From contig NZ_CANTKB010000002.1 in assembly GCF_947654165.1 (NCBI RefSeq), forward strand, positions 62,001 through 126,000: a stretch of 64,000 bases of DNA, read 5' to 3'. A program made the position numbers and the translations under genes. The stretch's first letter is position 1. Each line of letters starts with the position of its first letter. Of this stretch, positions 43,235 to 52,321 are shown piece after piece. The notes beneath the pieces were generated by a model that was not told the origin of the DNA, ran no database searches, and saw nothing but the letters and a program-made list of their open reading frames with translations. This DNA is from an uncultured Blautia sp. Lineage in GTDB: Bacteria; Bacillota; Clostridia; Lachnospirales; Lachnospiraceae.

Positions 43235-45180
43235 TTTTAAAAAAATTGATTATGCATAATTTTGGTGTATATGCATCAACCAATCAATTTGAATTTAACG
43301 GCACAAATCCGGTAGTGCTTATAGGCGGAATGAACGGTAGGGGTAAGACAACTTTTCTTGAAGCCGTTCTTTTGGGCTTATATGGTTCAAATTCTTTTGC
43401 ATATAGAGAAAGTAAATATAAAACGTATGGTCAATATTTAAAATCATACGTTAACAAGGCTGACGGAACTAAGAACACATATGTGGAATTAGAATTCTCT
43501 CTTGATGGTTCTGACGAAGAAATATATTTGGTCCATCGAGAATGGGACGGGAATACACAACGTGTCAGAGAAAAAATATGGGTAAAAAAGAACGGTGAAG
43601 ATAATTCGTTTTTAACTGAAAACTGGCCGATGTTCGTAGAAAATATTTTACCTAGTGCTCTATCAAACTTTTTCTTCTTTGATGGTGAAAAGATTGCCGA
43701 ATTAGCAGTGGAAAATACAAATGACCAAATGAAAGAGTCTATAAAAGCACTGTTGGGAATATCTATACTGGATCAATTGAACAATGATATTGGTAGAATT
43801 ATTTCACGTTTGAGCTCTGCATCGAACGAAGATCAAGATCTCCAGTACTTGGAGCAATTAAGAAAAAAAAGAGATCTTGCAGATAATGATTTAAAAGATA
43901 TTGATGATGAAATTCAACGATCACATGAAAAAATACAGGATTTGAATATTGAATTAGAAAAAAAGAATTCTGAATATGCAATAAAAGGTGGGGATATCGT
44001 AGAACAACGTCATGATCTTATGAAACAAAGAGCTCACCAATTAGCTTTGCTCGATCGCTATGAGGATGATTTCTTAGAGCAGGTAGCTGGTGCAATGCCA
44101 TTTATGCTTGTTAAAGATCTTCTTTCTGATATTGAGGAACAGGGTCGTTTGGAACAAGCATACAAAACATCTGTCATGGCTACAAAAAAGGTCCAAAATC
44201 TTTATGCCGATTTTGTTAGTAAACATCCAGATACAAAAGACGCATTAAATAAATTTGTTGAGTTTGTTCAAGAGGATAATGAATCTCAGAAAAAAGAAGA
44301 ATTGTATGGTCTTACAGATAATACTTTATTTCAGCTAAATAGATTAAATACATATGAATTGGATCAATGTGCAAGACATGTAGAGACTCAGTTGAATCGC
44401 AGAGATGAAAGCAAGCGTAAAATAGATGAAATAGATAACTATCTTTCCGTTGACATTGATGAGAAAGCTTTAAATAGGATATTCAAACGAATTAAGGAAT
44501 TAGAAAAAGAAATAATGACTGAAGAAGTGAATCTCTCTTCCTTACAACAAAAGCGTACTACATTGCATGGCGCTGCGATGTTTGCAGAATCAGAATTTAG
44601 TAAAGCAGCGGAACAAGTATTATCATCACTTGAATCAGACGATGATAATAAAAGAACCGTAAAATATGCACACATGGCAATAGAGATAATTAAGCGATAT
44701 CGAATCAGACTTCAGCAAAGAAAGACTGATATCTTAGCAAAAACAATGACCGATTGTTATAGAAAACTTGCATACAAAAAACATTTGATTGAGGAAATAC
44801 AAATGGATCCAGTAACGCTGGATATTCACTATCTTAATGGAGTAGGTGAGGAAGTCGAAAAGAAAAAACTATCTGCAGGAGAGAAGCAGCTTACGGTTAT
44901 CTCTTTGCTGTGGGCCTTGGCAATCTGTTCCAAGAAAAAACTTCCTGTGATTATAGATACTCCATTATCACGATTGGATTCCATCCACAGAGAAGCTTTG
45001 ATATCAACATATTTTCCTAATGCAAGTGATCAGACTATCATCTTATCTACAGATTCAGAAATTGATCAGAAATATTATGAACTGATGAAACCACACATTG
45101 GAGATGAATTTACATTGGTATATGATGACGAACTGATGAAAACAACAATAAAAGAAGGATATTTATTCGAAGGAAAATAA
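43231..45180 (+). CDS. dndD: DndD, SMC-like ATPase
   Basis: The 649-residue protein is SMC/RecN-like: Walker A GGMNGRGKT at 32-40, a long coiled coil (about 190-500), an ABC signature KLSAGEKQL and Walker B LPVIIDTPLSRLD near the C-terminus. DndD is the motor that probably opens or nicks DNA for sulfur insertion. It starts within the end of dndC (ATGA overlap) and ends 2 bases before dndE. Length and motifs are complete. Confidence 0.93.
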   Translation: MILKKLIMHNFGVYASTNQFEFNGTNPVVLIGGMNGRGKTTFLEAVLLGLYGSNSFAYRESKYKTYGQYLKSYVNKADGTKNTYVELEFSLDGSDEEIYLVHREWDGNTQRVREKIWVKKNGEDNSFLTENWPMFVENILPSALSNFFFFDGEKIAELAVENTNDQMKESIKALLGISILDQLNNDIGRIISRLSSASNEDQDLQYLEQLRKKRDLADNDLKDIDDEIQRSHEKIQDLNIELEKKNSEYAIKGGDIVEQRHDLMKQRAHQLALLDRYEDDFLEQVAGAMPFMLVKDLLSDIEEQGRLEQAYKTSVMATKKVQNLYADFVSKHPDTKDALNKFVEFVQEDNESQKKEELYGLTDNTLFQLNRLNTYELDQCARHVETQLNRRDESKRKIDEIDNYLSVDIDEKALNRIFKRIKELEKEIMTEEVNLSSLQQKRTTLHGAAMFAESEFSKAAEQVLSSLESDDDNKRTVKYAHMAIEIIKRYRIRLQQRKTDILAKTMTDCYRKLAYKKHLIEEIQMDPVTLDIHYLNGVGEEVEKKKLSAGEKQLTVISLLWALAICSKKKLPVIIDTPLSRLDSIHREALISTYFPNASDQTIILSTDSEIDQKYYELMKPHIGDEFTLVYDDELMKTTIKEGYLFEGK

Positions 45181-45182
45181 TC

Positions 45183-45566
45183 ATGATAGTAAAACAAATA
45201 AGATTATCAAGTCAGTCAAAAGACAGGCTTGGCAGATTAAAGGGTAAAACAGGAATAAAAAACTGGAATGTTCTATGTAGGTGGGCACTTTGTTATTCGT
45301 TAGGTGAATATTCTATGCCAACTGACATACCAATTGTCGCAGACAGCAATGTTGAAATGTCATGGTTTACTTTTGCGGGAGAATATAGTGATTTGTATGA
45401 TGCACTCATGAAAGCATGGTGTATAAAAATGGGACTTCCAACGGATGAAGAAACACTTTCAAAGTATTTCAAATTACATTTGGAAAGAGGTATAGCACAT
45501 TTATCTGGGACAAATTATATTAAGAACTTAGACGATTTAATGAACCTGGCAATAAAGGAGAACTAA
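45183..45566 (+). CDS. dndE: DndE
   Basis: The 127-residue protein matches DndE: an N-terminal ribbon-helix-helix-like stretch (IRLSSQSKDRLGRLKGKTGI), then NWNVLCRWALCYSL and a C-terminal helical part with SGTNYIKNLDDL. DndE binds DNA, with a preference for nicked duplex reported for homologues. Start 2 bases after the dndD stop; its stop overlaps the dndA start by one base. Confidence 0.9.
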   Translation: MIVKQIRLSSQSKDRLGRLKGKTGIKNWNVLCRWALCYSLGEYSMPTDIPIVADSNVEMSWFTFAGEYSDLYDALMKAWCIKMGLPTDEETLSKYFKLHLERGIAHLSGTNYIKNLDDLMNLAIKEN

Positions 45567-46717
45567 TGGGAATATATCTTGATAATAATGCTTCATCACC
45601 GATTGACGAACGAGTTCTTGCCGTTATGGTGGATACGTATTTAAATTCATATGGCAATGCAGACAGTAGAACCCATAACCATGGTGAGCAGGCAAGAATT
45701 ACGGTGGAATATGCACGTAAACAAGTGGCATCCTTATTAGGAATCAATTCCTCGGAAGTATTTTTTACGAGTGGTTCCACTGAAAGTAATAATATCGCAA
45801 TACAGGGATTAGAAGAATATGCGTTAGAAACAAATAAGAAACATATCATCACATCTGCAGTCGAGCATAAGTCAGTACTTGAAACTGTTAAGATGATGAA
45901 AAAGAAAGGCTTTGAAATAGAACTTGTGAAACCTGATTTATCCGGACAAGTAAATATGCAAGAAATATTGGATAAAGTTAGAGATGATACTCTTTTAGTT
46001 TCGATTATGCATGTAAATAATGAAACTGGAATTATTCAACCTGTAGCAGAACTCGGATCAGAGTTAGAAAAGCGTAATGTACTGTTTCATGTTGATGCAA
46101 CACAAAGTTGTGGAAAATTAGTAGATGAAATAAGAAATCTCAAATATAACATGCTTTCCTTCAGTGCTCATAAGCTGAAAGGACCACAAGGTGTCGGAGT
46201 TCTAGTTCTGAAAAAAAAGAGATATAAATTGCCTCCAGTAAAGAATATTATGTATGGAGGACAACAAGAGCACGGAATACGTCCAGGGACAATACCAGTA
46301 GCTCTGGTAGCTGGTTGTGGAAAAGCATGCGAAATAGCAGAAATTGAATATAAAGAGAACTCTCATAAACTTAGAAAGTTAAAAAGCACATTGGAAGAAC
46401 TATTGAATGATTCTGGTTTGGATTACCATTATAATGGTGATCAAAATTACTGTGTTGATTCATCTGCAAATATCTGTTTCAAAGGAGTAATGTCAGAAGC
46501 ATTGATGCTCTCATGTAAGCAATATTGTAGTGTTTCGAACGGTTCTGCATGTACGTCAAAAAGCTATTCACCAAGTTATGTACTTGAAGCTATGGGTATA
46601 CCAATAGAGGACATTGAAAGTTCGGTTAGAATTAGTTGGGGACCTGAAACCGATGAAATTGAGTTTCGGGAAAATCTCGGAAAAATGATAGCAATAGCCA
46701 AAAGCCTTGCTGTTTAA
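45566..46717 (+). CDS. dndA: DndA, IscS-like cysteine desulfurase
   Basis: The 383-residue enzyme has the PLP-binding Lys203 in SFSAHKLKGPQG, the conserved HVDATQS segment, and the active-site Cys329 in NGSACTS. It mobilises sulfur from cysteine for DndC. In many hosts dndA is divergent or replaced by a housekeeping IscS; here it is last in the island and overlaps dndE by one base, making the island self-sufficient. A general NifS/IscS role is the alternative, but the context is decisive. Confidence 0.92.
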   Translation: MGIYLDNNASSPIDERVLAVMVDTYLNSYGNADSRTHNHGEQARITVEYARKQVASLLGINSSEVFFTSGSTESNNIAIQGLEEYALETNKKHIITSAVEHKSVLETVKMMKKKGFEIELVKPDLSGQVNMQEILDKVRDDTLLVSIMHVNNETGIIQPVAELGSELEKRNVLFHVDATQSCGKLVDEIRNLKYNMLSFSAHKLKGPQGVGVLVLKKKRYKLPPVKNIMYGGQQEHGIRPGTIPVALVAGCGKACEIAEIEYKENSHKLRKLKSTLEELLNDSGLDYHYNGDQNYCVDSSANICFKGVMSEALMLSCKQYCSVSNGSACTSKSYSPSYVLEAMGIPIEDIESSVRISWGPETDEIEFRENLGKMIAIAKSLAV

Positions 46718-46750
46718 TTTTTTTAACATCATAGAGAATGCATATATTTT

Positions 46751-46774
46751 GAACTCGGTCAGGCGGCCGAGTTC
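46751..46774. terminator. Hairpin between convergent dndA and relaxase genes
   Basis: GAACTCGG pairs with CCGAGTTC across an 8-base loop. Flanks are A/T-rich but without a clean T-run on either strand, so termination could be weak or bidirectional. Confidence 0.45.
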
Positions 46775-46786
46775 ATTTCATTTGGA

Positions 46787-48406
46787 TTAGGATAATTCCT
46801 CCTCGTGCCGCTTGCTGGTCTGCCGGCTAGTATCAACGCCAATAATCTCATCAACATTTGTAGTTACGGTTCGGAGATCCCTTTCATAATCCCGATAATA
46901 TTCATAATTGCTCTGGAGCGTTTTTTTTCGATTTTCCAGAGCTTCTTTTTTTATTTGTAGCTCCTTAACAGTAGGAAACGGTCCATCTGGGAATTGTCCT
47001 TCCAGCCACTCTTTGGATTCTTTATAAACTGCCAGTTCTTTGGCATGTTCTTGCCGGAATTTCTTTTTGTTTAATGTTTTTGTCATTTGGTTATGAATTC
47101 GCCGGTTCGCATAGTAACTTCCAAGGTGTTTTAGCTGCATGTTCGTAACATTTAATTCTGCAGATACTGCGTCAAGTGCAGATTTTGCCCTTTGCCCTTT
47201 GGAAAGAATTTCTATGTATTGGTTCTGCAGATCATCTCTCGTATCGTAGCCATGTTCTTGTACATAGACGATGGTTTCTGCCATTTGTTTCAGATTTGTT
47301 AGTTTTACCTTATGTGCATAAGCTTGGCTTTGCTGTGCTTTCACACAAGTCTGCAAATCTGTAACCAGACGAAGATTTGACCGGATGTAAAGAATGGCAA
47401 TTGGATCTGCTTGATAATCATAGGTTGGATCATACTCTTTTATAGGTGACATTTCAGGTGTGATGGATTTTGTCTTGGTTCCATAAATGGATGATAAGTA
47501 TTCTTTGCCATAATGAGTGCCAAGAGAACGTTCGCTGATATTCTTTTCTCTTTCCGGAAGATGATAACTGTATCGTCCTCTTTTCTCGATGACAGTAATT
47601 TTGTGTTTTTCAAAAAGTTGCGATTGGAAATCTTCGAAGGATTTTGAAACTGCAGCAAGTTCATCCACAGCATCTCTTATCTTCTGCTTCTGCGTCTGGA
47701 AATTTGTCTGGGTTGGCATATATCCGTCTTCGATAATTCGTTTATTTATCTCATCCAGATGCTTCTGTCCCCTGCGTTGTGCCCAATATTCTTCCTGTGT
47801 AATTTTCGATGCGGAAGGCGATAGCAAATCAATCTGATGAAGTTTTTCTCGCTCGCATAGTTCCATTAAAGACTTCTGCAAATGAGTGAGAAATGCTCTT
47901 GTCTGATGATGTTTGTAACCGGCTTTATGATCACAGGGTCGCTCCATAAAATCCTTTTCTGCTACCGTTTCTTTCCGAACACTGTTTAGAACAATATGCA
48001 CATGGATGTTACCGGAATGATTGTGCCCATCGGTATGAGTTACTACTAGCATCTGATGACCAGGAAAGTTTTTTCTGGCAAATTCCAAACCTAGCTTTTG
48101 TGCTCTTTCTCCGGTTAGTCCACGTTCGGTTTTATCAGAAGGATCAAAACTTAAGACATAGTGGTGACTTTTGATTTCATCGTATCGATAGTTCTTGTGA
48201 TATTTCTTATTTACCATTTCACATTCTTTTTCAAAAAACATAGGTTCGCAGTTTATGCCATCGATGTAATATTCATCTCTAAGCTGTTTCCGACCTTGTT
48301 CATCCAAGATTGGTTTCATCGTGTACTCATCATGTTGAAAGAGCAGATAGTCCAGTGCATCCCCGTAGTTCATATTCTTATTTGTCTTGTGTTTCAATAT
48401 CGCCAT
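46787..48406 (-). CDS. Conjugative relaxase (MobA/VirD2-type)
   Basis: The 539-residue relaxase has the metal-binding histidine motif HNH at 128-130 and HVH at 135-137 (in SGNIHVHIVLN), with a helical C-terminal half. It nicks one strand at oriT and stays bound to the 5' end during transfer. The catalytic Tyr is probably among those near the N-terminus. The ATG was chosen over a GTG three codons earlier. It overlaps the mobC gene by 29 bases and lies on the opposite strand to the transfer operon, the normal arrangement in these elements. Confidence 0.92.
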   Translation of the reverse strand: MAILKHKTNKNMNYGDALDYLLFQHDEYTMKPILDEQGRKQLRDEYYIDGINCEPMFFEKECEMVNKKYHKNYRYDEIKSHHYVLSFDPSDKTERGLTGERAQKLGLEFARKNFPGHQMLVVTHTDGHNHSGNIHVHIVLNSVRKETVAEKDFMERPCDHKAGYKHHQTRAFLTHLQKSLMELCEREKLHQIDLLSPSASKITQEEYWAQRRGQKHLDEINKRIIEDGYMPTQTNFQTQKQKIRDAVDELAAVSKSFEDFQSQLFEKHKITVIEKRGRYSYHLPEREKNISERSLGTHYGKEYLSSIYGTKTKSITPEMSPIKEYDPTYDYQADPIAILYIRSNLRLVTDLQTCVKAQQSQAYAHKVKLTNLKQMAETIVYVQEHGYDTRDDLQNQYIEILSKGQRAKSALDAVSAELNVTNMQLKHLGSYYANRRIHNQMTKTLNKKKFRQEHAKELAVYKESKEWLEGQFPDGPFPTVKELQIKKEALENRKKTLQSNYEYYRDYERDLRTVTTNVDEIIGVDTSRQTSKRHEEELS

Positions 48407-48770
48407 AATAATCACCTGCCAATTCCATTACCTGTCGCCTTAAATCAAAAAGTTTGTCAATACACTCATGAACTCTATCCTGCAGAATCATAGACCGAAC
48501 ACCACCTTGATTCAGATGCTTTGCAATCTGATTCAAATTGGAACCAATCTTGCCAATCTCTGCGTTCAATTTTTTAAGCTGCTCATTATCCGCAACGACT
48601 TCATATTTGTAAATCATTGGCTTTTCCAAAATGAGATTTCGAAGATATTCCGATCTGGTGATATGTAAAGATTCAGCAGATTGATCTAAATAAGCTAATT
48701 CAATATCGGTTAGTCTTAAAGAAATGATATTGTTGTGATCTAAGGCTTTTTCTTTTGATGGTCTTCCCAT
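48378..48770 (-). CDS. MobC-family relaxosome protein
   Basis: The 130-residue protein has an N-terminal ribbon-helix-helix (MGRPSKEKALDHNNIISLRL), the ESLHITRSEYLRNLILEKP segment, and the C-terminal helical region of MobC proteins (IGSNLNQIAKHLNQGG). It helps the relaxase open oriT. GGAGGCACTATA before the ATG is a good ribosome site; a longer frame has none. Copy E of the recurrent promoter-like element lies about 260 bases upstream on the same strand. Confidence 0.9.
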   Translation of the reverse strand: MGRPSKEKALDHNNIISLRLTDIELAYLDQSAESLHITRSEYLRNLILEKPMIYKYEVVADNEQLKKLNAEIGKIGSNLNQIAKHLNQGGVRSMILQDRVHECIDKLFDLRRQVMELAGDYYGDIETQDK

Positions 48771-48825
48771 TATAGTGCCTCCATTTGTAACAGCCATTAC
48801 TGCCCTTTTCATTGCGTATGCAATC

Positions 48826-48864
48826 CACTTTGATTTCGCCGATTTTTCTGCAAAATCAAAAGTG
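48826..48864. other. Candidate oriT inverted repeat
   Basis: CACTTTGATTT (48826-48836) pairs with AAATCAAAAGTG (to 48864) with one bulge, about 60 bases upstream of mobC. The 48,771-49,029 gap has no gene and is where oriT is expected, next to mobC and relaxase. I do not recognise a known nic sequence, so this is a positional call. Confidence 0.3.
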
Positions 48865-49029
48865 CTGCAACCTCAGTTGCCAATCATCCGGATGAAAAAA
48901 GTATTGTAATCCGGTGATTCTCCGTGGGTATGGGGAACGGAATCCCTATCAAGTATGCCGGTAAATGTATACGGAAAGTCCATGAAATGGAGTTTCTGTA
49001 ATACATAGGCGTATCTTGCTTTAGAAAAA

Positions 49030-49072
49030 TATCCCCTTATATATACGGAAAGATAGAAAGCATTATACAACA
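49030..49072 (-). promoter_or_regulatory. Recurrent ICE promoter-like element, copy E (mobilisation operon)
   Basis: On the minus strand: TGTTGTATAA (49072-49063), exactly 16 bases, GTATA (49046-49042), then TATAAGGGGATA. It points toward mobC and the relaxase. Spacing equals that in copies A-D, although the rest of the sequence differs. Confidence 0.6.
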
Positions 49073-49114
49073 TAGGAATAGAAAAACTAAGAAGTGGAAG
49101 AAAAATGAATTCCT

Positions 49115-49123
49115 TGGTATAAT
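49115..49123 (+). promoter_or_regulatory. Extended -10 promoter of the nitrilase-nuclease gene
   Basis: TGG-TATAAT forms an extended -10 box about 48 bases before the TTG start; no clear -35 is visible at 17 bases. Confidence 0.4.
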
Positions 49124-49170
49124 TGAATGGAATGATTATTTATTCAATAATAAGGTGAGGAGGGATTGTT

Positions 49171-51492
49171 TTGGCAAAGTTTAATTGGGTTGTAATTACC
49201 AGAGAAGATGTTATTCGCGCAATTGAAAGATTTCTTGTCAATAATCCAGAGTACCCTGAGCCTCGTTCGACATTTCTTCTTTATGATGGAAAAAAACTTC
49301 CTGCAAAACATATTCGTGGAATGGCTTATCAAGAGCATTTTGGTGTGGAAATCAGAAAAAGTGATTTTGGTGGAGGAATGGAAACGGTAAGATTTTTTGA
49401 AAGACTGGGTTTTGAAACGGATTATCGTGGAAGTTCAAAGGGTAATATAAAGACTAAAGAAATAAAGAAAGATATTCATCCTAAAAAGAAAATAATTGAG
49501 CCAAAAGTGCAAATTAAAAATGCTAACACTGGAAAGAAACAAACTCAGATTAGTGAAGATAAAATGGATTCAGAAAAGATTGTTATTCCAGCAAAGCAAG
49601 TAATTGAACAGAAAAATGCATTGCAATTAATTCTTAATAGAATGTTTAATGGGGATATTGTATGTGAAAAAACTTATCCTTGGTTAAAGACACCAGAAAA
49701 GATTGATGGAATATATAAAAATCTTTATGACGCACTATCTTCATATCGTGGAGACACTTCATTTGCAAAGAAGAATGTTACATTGCGCTGTGATTTTGTG
49801 TGTGAAAGTCAGAAACTGATTATCGAATATGATGAACGTCAGCATTTTTCTGAGGCACGGAGAATTTCTTTGGAAGCATATAAGGAAATTGATGTTCTTT
49901 ATGATCGTTCATTATGGATGAAGGCATGCTGTGATGTGAAAGCAAAAGATAACTCTCCGGTAAACAGGGATGAGATACGAGCATATTATGACAGTACAAG
50001 AGATATTGCTTGTTATGAAAATGGATATAAATTGGTGCGTATCATGCATGGACAAATTGATTTTGAAGCTACTGATGCGGAAGAAAAATTAAAAGATATT
50101 CTAAATATGGCTTTTCATCCTGTAATTGAAAATCATGAAAATAAAGAAACAGAGGAAATAAATACAAAAGAGAAAGCATTATCTATTAAGGTTGCTATGT
50201 ATTTGCAAACAAATGAGCTAAAGAATAAAAATGCATTTGAAAAAATATTGCCAGTTATGAAAAAGGCAGATGCAGATATCATCGTCTTCCCTGAATATTG
50301 TTATGTTCCGTTTGAAGGTAAAATGACGAGTAAGGACATAGCTTTGATTGAAGATCAGGATGATATTTTTGCTTACTGTTTAGAGTTGAGTAAAGAAATT
50401 GGCAAGGCAGTCATAGTAAGTAGCCACGATAAGTATGATACCATTTTCAGTGTGTTTGCAAATGCAAATCCTTTACCGGGTGAAACAGATTTGAATTTGT
50501 ACATCAAGCACACGATGTGTGGTAGTTCATGTTTGGAGTTTGAACAGTATCCAGAAATGGCTGGAGATATTTTTAATCCTATTTTGTATAAGGGTTATTT
50601 GATTGGAATGACTATTTGTTATGATTGTAATCATGCATTATTTAGTAGAATGTACGGCATATATGGAATAGATTTAATCATTAACAGCACAGGAGGCAAT
50701 GTTATCTATGATAAATGGTTTAAGTATAATAAAGTAAGAGCCATTGAGAATAACTGTTATACTCTTGTGACTATGGGTGGTGACGGGGAGGAGCCAAATA
50801 GCAATAATTATGTTTTTGGATTTAATAAGAATGGTGGACAATTGAGTCCAATCAATCTTTGTGGTGATTCGTCAAAACACAATATTTCTGGTGGACTATA
50901 TGTATATGAGATTACAAATGATGCAGGAAAACCGGAAATTGACAACAGCAACAAAGTTGAAACAGAAAATAAAAAGTGGCAGCTCAGCTACAGGATTGGA
51001 AATAGTGTAGCATTGTGTCAAGAGGCTGAAAAAATTTCCGACCGGATTTTTCGTAAGAAAGTTGGCGAGTATAATGTGTTTTTCTTCATGGTCGAAGGAA
51101 TGGATATTCTAAAACCGGAGAAAGTACAGACACTTTTATATTCAAGAAAAATCAAAAAGTACGGAAATCGGAAATATGTAATCATCAATAGGCATGATAA
51201 CGTAGATGAAAAGTTTTTTCTTGAAAAATTATCAATTGTTTTAAAAGTACGTGCGATGGAAAATTACTGTGCAGTCATACTTGAATCGAATAACATCAAT
51301 AAGTGTTATCAGTGTGGGAAAAATAGAACTGCACAAGTTGTCAAGCCATTCGATGGAGTATGGGGAATCGATCTTGAACGTACTACCGGACCAGAATCTA
51401 TTTGGAGAAATAAACAAGGTATGCGAGAGTCTTGGAGAAAGAATTATGAGTGGTTAGTAGAAAACTCTGACATGCTTTATGAAGAAAACTAA
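49171..51492 (+). CDS. Reader-nuclease-nitrilase fusion, probable defence protein
   Basis: The 773-residue protein has three parts. Residues 1-85 (LLYDGKKLPAKHIRGMAY, then FGGGMETVRFFERLGFE) resemble the N-terminal head of ScoMcrA-like modification-dependent enzymes. Residues about 145-315 look like a Vsr/DUF559-type nuclease with CDF (D208) and IEYDERQHF (E219, D221, Q224, H225). Residues about 338-560 are a nitrilase fold with the triad E375 (FPEY), K446 (YIKHT) and C483 (TICYDC). The C-terminus has a CYQCGKN pair and no known fold. The start is TTG with a GAGGAGGG site 6 bases before. Nitrilase domains occur in other defence proteins (RT-nitrilase DRT type 1); this combination is not one I know. 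Confidence 0.75.
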   Translation: MAKFNWVVITREDVIRAIERFLVNNPEYPEPRSTFLLYDGKKLPAKHIRGMAYQEHFGVEIRKSDFGGGMETVRFFERLGFETDYRGSSKGNIKTKEIKKDIHPKKKIIEPKVQIKNANTGKKQTQISEDKMDSEKIVIPAKQVIEQKNALQLILNRMFNGDIVCEKTYPWLKTPEKIDGIYKNLYDALSSYRGDTSFAKKNVTLRCDFVCESQKLIIEYDERQHFSEARRISLEAYKEIDVLYDRSLWMKACCDVKAKDNSPVNRDEIRAYYDSTRDIACYENGYKLVRIMHGQIDFEATDAEEKLKDILNMAFHPVIENHENKETEEINTKEKALSIKVAMYLQTNELKNKNAFEKILPVMKKADADIIVFPEYCYVPFEGKMTSKDIALIEDQDDIFAYCLELSKEIGKAVIVSSHDKYDTIFSVFANANPLPGETDLNLYIKHTMCGSSCLEFEQYPEMAGDIFNPILYKGYLIGMTICYDCNHALFSRMYGIYGIDLIINSTGGNVIYDKWFKYNKVRAIENNCYTLVTMGGDGEEPNSNNYVFGFNKNGGQLSPINLCGDSSKHNISGGLYVYEITNDAGKPEIDNSNKVETENKKWQLSYRIGNSVALCQEAEKISDRIFRKKVGEYNVFFFMVEGMDILKPEKVQTLLYSRKIKKYGNRKYVIINRHDNVDEKFFLEKLSIVLKVRAMENYCAVILESNNINKCYQCGKNRTAQVVKPFDGVWGIDLERTTGPESIWRNKQGMRESWRKNYEWLVENSDMLYEEN

Positions 51493-51528
51493 CTGTGGTT
51501 AAACAATAATATAAGTAAACGAGTGTAA

Positions 51529-51762
51529 CCTTCGTATGATTCAGTTCATGCGGAGGTTTTCTTTTTGCCCTCTTCCCATTTTAACAAATATTTACTAAGA
51601 CATGTTGTATAAGCTTCTTTCCAGATTGGGATATATAGAGGAGTAAGTAATCTCCTTCTATATGAATGAAAGAAAGAGGTAATGAACGATGTCAGAAAAA
51701 AGATGTTATACAGTGAAAGATTTACAGGAGATTTTAGGAGTGAGCAGACCGTCTGTTTATGA
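51529..51762 (+). repeat. Direct repeat, copy 1 (234 bp)
   Basis: This stretch is nearly identical to 55344-55573. It contains promoter-like copy C, the leader, and the first ~25 codons of the excisionase-like gene, then diverges. Its 5' edge follows the nitrilase gene stop. Confidence 0.9.
51603..51645 (+). promoter_or_regulatory. Recurrent ICE promoter-like element, copy C
   Basis: TGTTGTATAA, 16 bases, GGATA, then TATAGAGGAG, 44 bases before the truncated excisionase start. It is part of direct-repeat copy 1. Confidence 0.6.
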
Positions 51763-51769
51763 ATATTAA
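51689..51769 (+). pseudogene. Truncated excisionase-like gene
   Basis: The first 24 codons match the intact gene at 55500 almost exactly (MSEKRCYTVKDLQEILGVSR, then PSVY). The frame then enters foreign sequence and stops two codons later, before the second helix needed for DNA binding. The upstream promoter-like element and AGAAAGAGG site are intact, so a 26-residue peptide might still be made. Confidence 0.85.
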
Positions 51770-51770
51770 A

Positions 51771-51789
51771 TGTAACCATTGAAATTACA
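51771..51789. promoter_or_regulatory. Rrf2-type operator, copy 1
   Basis: TGTAACCATTGAAATTACA, a 19-bp dyad (TGTAAC-N7-ATTACA type). It overlaps the -35 box of the rrf2 promoter and so suggests autoregulation. Confidence 0.7.
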
Positions 51790-51807
51790 ACAAGCTTTTG
51801 GTATGAT
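51779..51807 (+). promoter_or_regulatory. Promoter of the Rrf2 regulator gene
   Basis: TTGAAA, 17 bases, TATGAT; the -35 lies inside the 19-bp dyad. Confidence 0.7.
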
Positions 51808-51831
51808 TTACATGAAGTGAGGTGTAAGAAT

Positions 51832-52269
51832 ATGCAGATATCAAGCAGATTTACAATGGCAATCCATATGTTTGCCTGTATAGATACATTTGCAGAACAG
51901 AAGATGACAAGTGATTTCATGGCGGGGAGCATAGGGACCAATCCAGTTATTATCAGAAAGCTTCTTCAGCAACTGAAAGCGGCAGGGCTTATTGAGGTAT
52001 CAAGGGGAACTGGTGGAGTAACAATTACAAGACCACTTGAAGAGATAACATTCCTTGATGTGTATAAAGCAGTAGAGTGTTCGCCGGATGAGGAACTATT
52101 CCATTTTCATGAGAATCCAAATAAGAAATGCCCAGTTGGTAGAAATATCCATCATGTTCTTGATCACAAACTTTTGCAAATTCAGAAGGCAATGGAAAAT
52201 GAGCTGTCAAAAAGTACACTTGCAGATGTAAAAAATGATGTTGCAGAATGGATTGCAAAAGAACAGTAG
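51832..52269 (+). CDS. Rrf2-family transcriptional regulator
   Basis: The 145-residue protein opens MQISSRFTMAIHMFACID, the Rrf2 winged-helix start, with the recognition region NPVIIRKLLQQLKAAGLIEV and wing GTGGVTI. Unlike IscR or NsrR it lacks a three-Cys cluster (only C91 and C102 are evident in its second half), closer to YwnA-type regulators. A GAGGTG site precedes the ATG. Four 19-bp dyads, one overlapping its own promoter and three before the next gene, are the likely targets. It probably senses redox or electrophile stress and controls the flavoprotein-sirtuin operon. Confidence 0.88.
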   Translation: MQISSRFTMAIHMFACIDTFAEQKMTSDFMAGSIGTNPVIIRKLLQQLKAAGLIEVSRGTGGVTITRPLEEITFLDVYKAVECSPDEELFHFHENPNKKCPVGRNIHHVLDHKLLQIQKAMENELSKSTLADVKNDVAEWIAKEQ

Positions 52270-52274
52270 TAAAT

Positions 52275-52308
52275 AAGCTTCGGGCATTAGTGTCTGAAGC
52301 TTTTATTT
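52275..52308 (+). terminator. Terminator of the rrf2 gene
   Basis: AAGCTTC pairs with GAAGCTT across a 14-base loop and is followed by TTATTT. Confidence 0.6.
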
Positions 52309-52321
52309 GCACCAGAATTGA

